Positions 8,073 to 14,740 of a DNA stretch of 25,767 bases are shown here, piece after piece (positions within the stretch are counted from its first letter, which is position 1; each line of letters starts with the position of its first letter). The notes beneath the pieces are model-generated. The model was given only the letters and a program-made list of their open reading frames with translations. It did no database searches and was not told the DNA's origin. A program made the position numbers and the translations under genes. Source of the DNA: JAKPAM01 sp047605425 (lineage in GTDB: Bacteria > Pseudomonadota > Gammaproteobacteria > Burkholderiales > Burkholderiaceae_E); NCBI GenBank assembly GCA_047605425.1, contig JASGFT010000061.1:1-25767 (forward strand), given 5' to 3'.

Positions 8073-8339
8073 ATGCCCAGCATCGAAGTCGAAATCGTCA
8101 ACAAACTCGGCCTGCATGCCCGTCCGTCCGCCAAGCTGACGCAGGCCGCGTCGCGCTTCCAGTCCGAGATCTGGTTGACCAAGGCCGGCCGCAAGGTCAA
8201 CGGCAAGAGCATCATGGGCGTGATGATGCTGGCGGCGGCCAAGGGCGCGAAGCTGCAGATCCAGGCCGACGGTCCCGATGCCGACGAGGCGCTGCAGGTG
8301 CTGCAGGGGCTGATCGCCAGCGGGTTCGGCGAATCCTGA
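8073..8339 (+). CDS. ptsH: Phosphocarrier protein HPr
   Basis: An 88-residue HPr. It carries phosphate from EI on H15 (GLHARPSAK) and keeps the regulatory S46 in GKSIMGVMML, the site used by HPr kinase/phosphorylase where that enzyme exists. The frame is open to 7992, but family homology and length start at the ATG at 8073, which has a GCGGAG ribosome binding site. The 147-base gap after the EIIA gene shows no clear promoter. Fourteen bases separate its stop from a possible GTG start of ptsI. Confidence 0.95.
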   Translation: MPSIEVEIVNKLGLHARPSAKLTQAASRFQSEIWLTKAGRKVNGKSIMGVMMLAAAKGAKLQIQADGPDADEALQVLQGLIASGFGES

Positions 8340-8386
8340 GGGGGGCGGCGGCGGTGAACGACGTGCGAGCAACGTTCGTGACCCCG

Positions 8387-10126
8387 ATGTTCAGCCTGCA
8401 CGGCACGCCGATCGGCGGCGGCATCGTCATCGGCCGCGCCCGGGTGCTCGAACCGAACCGCCTCGATGCCGAGCGGATCCGCCTGAACATCGACCAGGTC
8501 GAGCCCGAGGTGCTGAGGCTGATCGCCGCGCAGGCCGCCGTGCGCGAGGAACTGGCCGTCATCAGCGCGCATCTGCCGGCCGACGCGCCGCACGAGGCCG
8601 AGGCGCTGCTCGACGCGCACCGGATGATCCTCGACGATCCGCTGCTGGGCGAAGAAGCGATCCGGATGATCCGCGACCAGGCCGTCAACGCCGAATGGGC
8701 GCTGGCCAACCGGGCCGGCCTGCTGGCCGAGCAGTTCGAGGAGTTCGAAGACGCGTACCTGCGCGAGCGCGGCCAGGACGTGCGCCAGATCGCGGCCCGC
8801 GTGCTCAAGGCGCTGTCGGGCTCGACCACGCATCCGCTGGGCAGCGGCGATCCGGCGATCATCATCGCCAGCGACATCGCGCCGGCCGACATGCTGATGC
8901 TCAAGCGCGCGATCGGTTTCGGCATCGACCTGGGCGGCACGACCTCGCACACGGCGATCCTCGCGCGCAGCATGAACGTGCCGGCGGTCGTCGGGCTGCG
9001 CTGCGCGGCCGAACTGATCCATGACGACGACTGGCTGATCCTCGACGGCGAGGCGGGCGTGCTGTACGTCGCCCCCGACGAGACGCTGCTGGCCGAGTTC
9101 CGGCACCGCCAGGCGGCCGACCAGCTCGAGCGCGAACGGCTCAAGCGGCTGCTGAACGTGCCCGCGCGCACGCTCGACGGCGTGCCGATCACGCTGCAGG
9201 CCAACATCGAGCTGCCCGAGGAGGCGCGCCAGGCGTTCGAGGCCGGCGCCGCCGGCATCGGGCTGTTCCGGTCCGAGTTCCTGTTCCTGAACCGCAGCGA
9301 GCTGCCGGGCGAGGACGAACAGTACGAGGCGTACCGGCTGGCCGTCGAGGGCATGAACGGGCGGCCGGTGACGATCCGCACGCTGGACGTCGGCGCCGAC
9401 AAGACGCTGCAGACCGACGCCGGCAGCGCGGTGGCGACCAACCCGGCGCTGGGCCTGCGCGCGATCCGTTTCTGCCTCGCGCAGCCGCTGATGTTCCTGA
9501 CGCAGTTGCGCGCGATCCTGCGCGCGTCGGCGCATGGGCCGGTGCGCCTGTTGATCCCGATGCTCGCGCACGGGCATGAGATCGACCATGCGCTGAGGCT
9601 GATCGAGCTGGCCCGTTCGCAACTGGACGAGCGCGGCACCGCCCGAGGGGCGCACGTGCCGGTCGGCGGCATGATCGAGGTGCCGGCGGCGGCGCTGACG
9701 GCGTCGATGTTCGCGCGCCGGCTCGACTTCCTGTCGATCGGCACCAACGATCTGATCCAGTACACGCTGGCGATCGACCGCGCCGACCACGCGATCGCGT
9801 CGCTATACGATCCCTACCACCCGGCGGTGCTGCAGCTCATCGCGATGACGATCCGCGCGGCGCGGCGGGCCGACAAGCCGGTCGCGGTGTGCGGCGAGCT
9901 GGCCGGCGACTGGAACGCCACGCGGCTGCTGCTGGGCATGGGCCTGACGATCTTCTCGATGCATTCGGCCAGCCTGCTGCGCGTCAAGCGCGAGGTGTTG
10001 CTGGCCGACATCGGGCAGTTGCAGCCCAAGGTCGCGCGCCTGCTGGGCCAGGACGAGCCGACCAAGGTGGCCGGCGCGCTGGCGCGGCTGCGCGACGACG
10101 GGCGCGGCGAGCCGGCGCGCGCGTGA
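8387..10126 (+). CDS. ptsI: PTS enzyme I (phosphoenolpyruvate-protein phosphotransferase)
   Basis: Enzyme I transfers phosphate from PEP to HPr. From the ATG at 8387 it is 579 residues, with H188 as the phospho-His in GGTTSHTAILARS and C502 in VCGELAGDW, nearly collinear with E. coli EI (H189, C502). Other PEP-binding segments are GIGLFRSEFLFLNR, LDVGADKT and FLSIGTNDLIQYT. Domains in order: N-terminal phospho-His/HPr-binding, then the PEP-binding TIM barrel. A GTG at 8354 would add 11 residues and has a better ribosome binding site (GAGGGGG just after the ptsH stop), so the true start may be there. It closes the gshA-gshB-EIIA-HPr-EI cluster. Confidence 0.95.
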   Translation: MFSLHGTPIGGGIVIGRARVLEPNRLDAERIRLNIDQVEPEVLRLIAAQAAVREELAVISAHLPADAPHEAEALLDAHRMILDDPLLGEEAIRMIRDQAVNAEWALANRAGLLAEQFEEFEDAYLRERGQDVRQIAARVLKALSGSTTHPLGSGDPAIIIASDIAPADMLMLKRAIGFGIDLGGTTSHTAILARSMNVPAVVGLRCAAELIHDDDWLILDGEAGVLYVAPDETLLAEFRHRQAADQLERERLKRLLNVPARTLDGVPITLQANIELPEEARQAFEAGAAGIGLFRSEFLFLNRSELPGEDEQYEAYRLAVEGMNGRPVTIRTLDVGADKTLQTDAGSAVATNPALGLRAIRFCLAQPLMFLTQLRAILRASAHGPVRLLIPMLAHGHEIDHALRLIELARSQLDERGTARGAHVPVGGMIEVPAAALTASMFARRLDFLSIGTNDLIQYTLAIDRADHAIASLYDPYHPAVLQLIAMTIRAARRADKPVAVCGELAGDWNATRLLLGMGLTIFSMHSASLLRVKREVLLADIGQLQPKVARLLGQDEPTKVAGALARLRDDGRGEPARA

Positions 10127-10128
10127 AT

Positions 10129-10147
10129 GGCGCGTGCTTGACGCGCC
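10129..10147. terminator. Hairpin between convergent ptsI and minE, possible bidirectional terminator
   Basis: GGCGCGT and ACGCGCC make a perfect 7-bp stem with loop GCTTG, two bases after the ptsI stop and 16 bases past the minE stop. No T tract follows on either strand, so intrinsic termination would be weak; position between two convergent operons is the main support. Confidence 0.45.
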
Positions 10148-10163
10148 GGCCGGGACGCTCAGC

Positions 10164-10433
10164 TCAGCGCGCCACCGGCGTTTCGGGCAGCTCGATCTTG
10201 ACCTCGAGCACGTCGAGGTTGTCCTGGCGCTCGAGGTGGACCTTGATGTCGTCGGCGTTGATCGACACGTACTTCGAGATCACCGCGACCAGCTCGCGCT
10301 GCAGGTCGGGCAGGTAGTCGGCGTGCGGTCCGCGTCCGGTCCGCTCGTGGGCCAGGATGATCTGCAGGCGCTCCTTGGCGACGTTGGCGGTCTTCTTCCT
10401 CTTCTCCCCGAGCAGGAAAGAAAGCAGCGACAT
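10164..10433 (-). CDS. minE: Cell division topological specificity factor MinE
   Basis: An 89-residue MinE. It stimulates the MinD ATPase and displaces MinC, producing pole-to-pole oscillation that places the Z ring at midcell. The N-terminal membrane-targeting segment (MSLLSFLLGEKRKK) is followed by the anti-MinCD helix (ANVAKERLQIILAHER) and the C-terminal dimerisation domain. Length is typical. The start ATG is 5 bases after the minD stop, so minD and minE are one transcript and probably translationally coupled. Confidence 0.96.
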   Translation of the reverse strand: MSLLSFLLGEKRKKTANVAKERLQIILAHERTGRGPHADYLPDLQRELVAVISKYVSINADDIKVHLERQDNLDVLEVKIELPETPVAR

Positions 10434-10438
10434 CGGAC

Positions 10439-11254
10439 TTACCTCCCACCGAAGATGCGCTTGAAGAAGCCCTGCTTCTGCGCGGTGATGAAGCGCATCG
10501 GCTTGCGCTCGCCGAGGAAGCGGGCCACCACGTCCTTGTACGCCTCGGACACGTCGACTCCTTGCGAATGGATCGCGGGCACGCCCTGGTTGGAGGCCTG
10601 CAGCACGGCTTCGGACTCGGGGATCACGCCGATGAACGGGATGCGCAGGATGTCCTGGATGTCGGTCAGCGACAGCATCTGGCCGTCTTCGACGCGGTTC
10701 GGATTGTAGCGTGTCACCAACAGGTATTCCTTGATCGGATCGCCGCCCTCGATCGCGCGCTTGGTCTTGGAGCCCAGCATGCCGAGGATCCGGTCCGAGT
10801 CGCGCACCGAGGACACCTCCGGATTGGTCACGACCAGCGCCTCGTCGGCGAAATGCATGGCCAGCAGCGCGCCCGATTCGATGCCCGCCGGCGAATCGCA
10901 GATGATGTAGTCGAAACCCATAGACTTCAGTTCCTCGAGCACGCGCTCGACGCCGTCCTTGGTCAGCGCGTCCTTGTCGCGCGTCTGCGAGGCCGCCAGC
11001 ACGAACAGGTTCTCGCAGGTCTTGTCCTTGATCAGCGCCTGGCGCAGGTTGGCCTCGCCGTGGATCACGTTGATCAGGTCGTAGACGACGCGGCGCTCGC
11101 AACCCATGATCAGGTCCAGGTTGCGCAGCCCGACGTCGAAGTCGATGACCGCGGTCTTATGGCCGCGCAGGGCCAGCCCCGACGCGAAACTGGCGCTGGT
11201 CGTGGTCTTGCCGACTCCACCCTTGCCGGATGTCACGACGACGATCTTGGTCAT
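10439..11254 (-). CDS. minD: Septum site-determining ATPase MinD
   Basis: A 271-residue ParA/MinD-family ATPase. The deviant Walker A SGKGGVGKTT (9-18) includes both signature lysines (K11, K16); the switch segments VIDFDVGLRNLD and YIICDSPAGIE follow. The C-terminal amphipathic helix (KQGFFKRIFGGR) is the membrane-targeting sequence that lets ATP-bound dimers sit on the inner membrane and recruit MinC. Length and order (minC upstream, minE downstream) are canonical. It starts 57 bases after the minC stop. Confidence 0.97.
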   Translation of the reverse strand: MTKIVVVTSGKGGVGKTTTSASFASGLALRGHKTAVIDFDVGLRNLDLIMGCERRVVYDLINVIHGEANLRQALIKDKTCENLFVLAASQTRDKDALTKDGVERVLEELKSMGFDYIICDSPAGIESGALLAMHFADEALVVTNPEVSSVRDSDRILGMLGSKTKRAIEGGDPIKEYLLVTRYNPNRVEDGQMLSLTDIQDILRIPFIGVIPESEAVLQASNQGVPAIHSQGVDVSEAYKDVVARFLGERKPMRFITAQKQGFFKRIFGGR

Positions 11255-11311
11255 GTCTGGTAGATCCTTCCGAATGCTGTGTCTGGTCGATGCCTGTCGG
11301 GACGAAACCGA

Positions 11312-12211
11312 TCAGAGGGGGTCGATGATGATCTTCTCGCCAACGAGCTTGACCTGGGCCGGCTTGCCGGCCACGTCGTCGGCGATCGGTACTTCGGTGG
11401 TGCGATAGATGCCCGCGATCGAGATCAACTGCGGCTCGAGGCAGGTGGTGAAGATGCGCGCGTTGGTATCGCCGAGCACGCCCGCTAGCGCGCGCCCGCG
11501 CAGCGGCCCGTACACGTGGATGTTGCCGTCGGCCATGACCTCGGCGCCGAAGCTGACCGCGGCCAGCACGATCAGGTCGGCGCCGCGCGCGTAGACCTGC
11601 TGGCCCGAGCGCAGCGGCTTGTCGATGACCAGCGTCGGCACGTTGCCGACCGGCACCTCGACCTCGCGCACCACCTCGCGGATGACTTCGCGGATCTCGA
11701 CGGCCGGCTCGACGACGATCGTGCCGACCGGGCCCGCCAGCGGGTCGACGGCGACGGGCGCGGCGGCGGCCGATGTCACCACCGGCATGATCGGCGCGTC
11801 GGTGCGCGCCGAGGCGGTCGAGGCCTGGGCGGCGGCCTCGCCTGGGCCGGCGTCCGCCTCGGTCCGCGCGCCGCCGGAACGGGCCGGCGCATCGGGCGCC
11901 ATGCACAGGCCCGCCGCCCGGGCCGCCAGCATCTGCTTCGGCCCCCCGCCGCGCGCCGCCACCGGTACCATGTGGTAATTACGCAGCACCGCGATCAGCG
12001 AATCGAAGTTGACCGGCGCATCGTCGGCCCGCACCAGCGACAGATCGATGACCACCGGATCATGGTCGAAATAGTCGGGCGACTCGGCCATCCGTGATTC
12101 CAGATCACTCGCCAACGTGATCAGGTCGGTCGTCTTGAGCACCACGGCCGTCAATGGCAAGGTGGTGCCCTTCAGATCAAAGCTGGCGCGCCCCTGGGCC
12201 GGATTCACCAC
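11312..12211 (-). CDS. minC: Septum site-determining protein MinC
   Basis: A MinC of 299 residues, the FtsZ assembly inhibitor of the Min system. The N-terminal FtsZ-binding domain (about 8-100: ASFDLKGTTLPLTAVVLK) is followed by a long Ala/Pro/Glu-rich linker (about 105-190) and the C-terminal MinD-binding beta-helix (about 192-299) with the RSGQQVYARGADLIVL and HVYGPLRGRALAG motifs. The linker is longer than the E. coli one and holds the charged repeat EIREVIREVVREVEVPV (172-188). No ATG lies near the homology start; tandem GTG codons at 12211 and 12208 are the best starts, with a poor ribosome binding site, and TTG at 12223 is an alternative. The open frame continuing to 13456 is not part of the gene. 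Confidence 0.9.
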   Translation of the reverse strand: MVNPAQGRASFDLKGTTLPLTAVVLKTTDLITLASDLESRMAESPDYFDHDPVVIDLSLVRADDAPVNFDSLIAVLRNYHMVPVAARGGGPKQMLAARAAGLCMAPDAPARSGGARTEADAGPGEAAAQASTASARTDAPIMPVVTSAAAAPVAVDPLAGPVGTIVVEPAVEIREVIREVVREVEVPVGNVPTLVIDKPLRSGQQVYARGADLIVLAAVSFGAEVMADGNIHVYGPLRGRALAGVLGDTNARIFTTCLEPQLISIAGIYRTTEVPIADDVAGKPAQVKLVGEKIIIDPL

Positions 12212-12240
12212 GGTGTTCTTGTGCAAGAGATAAAGAGCGG

Positions 12241-12269
12241 AGTTTACAGCGTGGTCGCCCGACAGTGAA
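12241..12269 (-). promoter_or_regulatory. Candidate sigma-70 promoter of the minCDE operon
   Basis: On the minus strand TTCACT (12264-12269) and TAAACT (12241-12246) are separated by exactly 17 bases; each matches four of six consensus positions. Transcription would begin near 12234, about 23 bases before the GTG start of minC. The same 120-base gap must also contain the promoter for the divergent gene at 12332, which I could not identify. Confidence 0.4.
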
Positions 12270-12331
12270 AAAACGTCAGTCGAGGCTACAGTGATGTCGT
12301 TGTTTCGCGTCGCATGATGGAAAGACAAGCC

Positions 12332-13576
12332 ATGAGAACCTCGCGCGCCTGGTGCGTCGAAATGCAGCGCACGGTGTCGATCGCCGAAGTGCAGGCCGCC
12401 TATTTCGAGCAACCCGAACCGCGTCGCCGATTCACGTTCCTGTGCGCCGATCCGGCGTGCCGCGAGCGCGCCGGCGCGCGGATGACGGCCGTCCACGACG
12501 ACCGTCTGTTCTTCGACGACGCGTATCCGGTGTCCGCGCATTTCGCGTCGGTGCCGCAGTCGCCGCACGACCCGATGTGCGAGTACGTGCTGCGCGAGCA
12601 GGCCTCGGCGCTGATCCGCAACGAGCCGCGCCCGCCCGGCGAATGGAACGCCTCGCGGCGGTTCTCGACCAAGCAGGCGTTCGAGGTCTTCGACGTCTAC
12701 CACCCGGCCGTGGGCGGCGTGCTGCCGTTGTCGGCGCTGCTGATCGACGATCGCCGGATCGATCCGGGCGCCCGCGCCCACCGCGTCATGCCGGCGCGAC
12801 TGCTGGCGCCCGGCGCCGACCCGGCGTCCGCGGCGAACGCCGGCGCCCAGCCGCCGATGGCCGGGCCGTTCAAGGACGACGACGAGGCGATCCGCGCGCT
12901 CGAGCAGGCGATCGAGGCGATGACCGCGCGCCACCAGGCCGGGCAGCGTGACGGTAGCGCCGCGATCGCGGACCCGCGGGCGCCGATCGATCCGGCCGAG
13001 CTCGACGGCGAGCGCGCCGCCCGCGTCGCCGCGATGGTCGACGACATGCTGACGCGCTCGCTGCCGACGCGCCGGCTCGCCGACATCGTCGCGTGCTACT
13101 CCGAGCTGGGCGCGGTCGACCGGCAGAAGGCGCTGATCCGCCTGCCGGGCGGGCGGGCGACGCCGTATGCCGGTTTCATCCAGCCGCTGGCCCGGTACCA
13201 GGACAGCGACGAGCCGCTGGTACGCGTCGGCGGCGCGCGCGTGATGCGCGAGGAACGCGGCTACGTGCTGCGGTTCTTCGACCGGATCGTGCTCGACGGC
13301 GAGCGCTACGAGGTCGTCATGCGGATCAGCGACGCGCGCATCGCCGCCTCGCCGCTGAGCGGGCTGCTGCGCGCGCAACTGCTCGGTTCGCTTGGCGACG
13401 GCCATCACGTCCGCGTGTTCTTCTTCGGCGGCATCGCGCCCGATTCCCGGCAGCACAACCTGACCCAGGTCCGGCTCAGCGACCTCGAGAACGTGGTGCT
13501 TCAGCCGATGCGGGTCGCGGGCGCGGGTGCGTTCGGGCGCAACGCGTGGCCGGGGCTGGGGGCGTCGCGGGCCTGA
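12332..13576 (+). CDS. Unrecognised protein with N-terminal Cys/His cluster
   Basis: I do not recognise this 414-residue protein. The N-terminal 95 residues hold a plausible zinc site: C38-x4-C43, H70, H79 and C83 (FLCADPACRE ... SAHF ... HDPMCEYV), followed by LREQAS. This spacing recalls the zinc-finger-like start of CoiA-type competence proteins, but that is only a resemblance. A central acidic/Ala-rich stretch (about 170-215) precedes a C-terminal domain (about 240-400) rich in short beta-like segments (RVMREERGYVLRFFDRIVL, HHVRVFFFGGIAP). There is no signal peptide or membrane segment. The ATG at 12332 is chosen because GGAAAG lies at good spacing; ATGs at 12314 and 12317 would add 6 or 5 residues. 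It is divergent from minC. Codon use is like the neighbours, so it is a real gene and not obviously recent import. Confidence 0.75.
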   Translation: MRTSRAWCVEMQRTVSIAEVQAAYFEQPEPRRRFTFLCADPACRERAGARMTAVHDDRLFFDDAYPVSAHFASVPQSPHDPMCEYVLREQASALIRNEPRPPGEWNASRRFSTKQAFEVFDVYHPAVGGVLPLSALLIDDRRIDPGARAHRVMPARLLAPGADPASAANAGAQPPMAGPFKDDDEAIRALEQAIEAMTARHQAGQRDGSAAIADPRAPIDPAELDGERAARVAAMVDDMLTRSLPTRRLADIVACYSELGAVDRQKALIRLPGGRATPYAGFIQPLARYQDSDEPLVRVGGARVMREERGYVLRFFDRIVLDGERYEVVMRISDARIAASPLSGLLRAQLLGSLGDGHHVRVFFFGGIAPDSRQHNLTQVRLSDLENVVLQPMRVAGAGAFGRNAWPGLGASRA

Positions 13577-13589
13577 CGGCCGTCGCGAC
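13564..13589 (+). terminator. Hairpin overlapping the stop codon of the Cys/His protein gene
   Basis: GTCGCG/CGCGAC (6 bp) encloses GGCC/GGCC (4 bp) with a 4-base loop that includes the TGA stop, and a GT bulge on the 3' side. It is a strong stem but lacks a T tract. It may end the transcript before the oppositely oriented gene remnants. Confidence 0.4.
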
Positions 13590-13610
13590 GCGGGCGCCGA
13601 TCGCGGGCGC

Positions 13611-13700
13611 TCAGTCCAGCCGCAGTACGTCCTCGAGCACCGGGATCAGGCGTTCGCGCGTGGCGGCGCTCGCGGGCATCATCGGCAGCCGCAGCTCATC
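13611..13700 (-). pseudogene. C-terminal remnant of a dihydrodipicolinate synthase family gene
   Basis: The last about 29 codons of a minus-strand gene are readable, ELRLPMMPASAATRERLI then PVLEDVLRLD and a TGA at 13611-13613. The ending resembles the C terminus of the DapA/dihydrodipicolinate synthase superfamily (lyases acting on pyruvate and aldehydes). The other 90% of the gene is absent: upstream the DNA switches, in another frame, to the PQQ glucose dehydrogenase remnant at about 13697. The piece is too short for a secure family call, and no product is expected. Confidence 0.55.
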
Positions 13701-14570
13701 GGCGTGGCGCTGGCGCCGACGGGCAGCGGGTGCTTCCACAACTCCTTGCCGGACTGCGCGTCATAAGCGCGCAGGTAGTAGTCCTGGAAGCCCGCGAAGA
13801 ACACCAGCCCGCCGGCCGTCGCCACCGTGCCGCCATAAGTGGGCATGCCCATCTTCATCGGCAGACCGAGCTTGGCGCCCATCGGTCCGATCTGCTCGGC
13901 CGTGCCGGCTGGGATCTGCCACGCGATCCGGCGCGTGTCCAGATCGACGGCCGAGATCGTTCCGAACGGCGGCTCGACGCAGGGCACGCCCAGCGCCGAC
14001 GTCCAGATCGTCGTGTACATGCCGTACGGCGTGCCGAGCTGGGCCGACGGGCCATGGCCGTCGCTGACCGTCGGATTGGCCTTCGCGTACTCGACGTAGG
14101 CGTCGCGCGGAATCAACTGGAAGATGCTCGGCACGCGGATGTCGTTGACGAACACGCGCGGCTTGGCCGGATCGACCGAGACGCTGCCCCAGTTCAGGCC
14201 GCCGACGTTGCCGGGCTGCTCGATCGCCATCTGCAGGCCCGGCGGCGTGAAATCGCCGTCGTAGCGCATCTTCTTGAACGCGATCCGGCAGGCGAGCTGA
14301 TCGAACAGCGTCATGCCCCAGGCCTTGGTTTCATCGAGGTGCTCGGCGCCGATCGTCGGCATGCCGACCGAATAGGGCTGCGTCGGCGACAGATGCTCTT
14401 CGGGCACCGCGCCCCGCTGGGTCACCGGCCGGTCTCGCCGCCAGCGCCAGCGGGGTCATCACGCGCGGGAACAGTCCCCAGAAATGCGTGCCGCTTTCCC
14501 AGAAGGCCCAGATCAGGCACAGCACGGCGCCGACCGCCACGCCCAGCGCGCTGGTGGTGGTTGGCACGGC
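13679..14570 (-). pseudogene. gcd: Membrane PQQ glucose dehydrogenase (Gcd), internally deleted and truncated
   Basis: Two pieces of a quinoprotein glucose dehydrogenase lie on the minus strand. The first (about 14570-14440) encodes one membrane segment with the IWAFWESGTHFWGLFPR motif, which in intact Gcd lies in the five-helix N-terminal domain. At about 14435-14440 the frame shifts and the sequence jumps to the C-terminal propeller region (LSPTQPYSVGM, then MTLFDQLACRIAFKKMRY, GMPTYGGTVATAGGLVFFAG, YLRAYDAQSGKELW), so roughly 400 or more codons are missing. The gene ends abruptly after LPVGASATPM at about 13697, losing the final 30 or so residues, and runs into a dihydrodipicolinate-synthase-like tail. 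No start codon for a full gene is present. An intact enzyme would oxidise glucose in the periplasm and pass electrons to ubiquinone; this copy cannot. Confidence 0.85.
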
Positions 14571-14625
14571 ACCCGCGCGGGGCGCCCCGCGCGACCGTCC
14601 GGCCTTTTGTTGTACGATTCCTTCT

Positions 14626-14678
14626 GGCGCCGATTTGAGATCAGCTTGCGGGCGCTTGATAAATGCGGCTAAAGCGGT
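14626..14678 (+). promoter_or_regulatory. SAM-II riboswitch upstream of metX
   Basis: The segment matches the SAM-II (metA-type) aptamer. P1 is GCGCC (14627-14631) with GGCGC (14651-14655), the intervening loop contains GATTTGAG and CAGCTTGC, and the 3' side has TTGATAAATG followed by GGCTAAAGCGG, the conserved strand that forms the H-type pseudoknot in SAM-II. It ends about 60 bases before the metX start. SAM binding in this class folds the 3' strand into the pseudoknot and lowers expression of methionine genes. A weak -10-like TACGAT (14613-14618) would start the RNA almost exactly at the aptamer. The sequence match was made by eye. Confidence 0.88.
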
Positions 14679-14740
14679 GCGACCCATCGAATCGCCCGAC
14701 GGCCACGGCAGGCTGATCGGGCGTTTTGATTGGATGGTCC

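Noticed and set aside
5006..9790. Long minus-strand open frames opposite gshA, gshB and ptsI (up to about 690 codons)
   Set aside because: They are antisense shadows of high-GC coding DNA: compositionally biased (Arg, Ala, Gln, His), with no recognisable domain, while the plus strand encodes complete known proteins.
12212..13456. N-terminal extension of minC to 714 residues
   Set aside because: The added part is antisense to the gene at 12332 and unlike MinC; the FtsZ-binding domain begins just after the GTG codons at 12208-12211.
13611..14570. A functional gene fusion of Gcd to a lyase
   Set aside because: The pieces are in different frames, large essential regions are missing and there is no start codon for a full product, so decay is the simpler reading.
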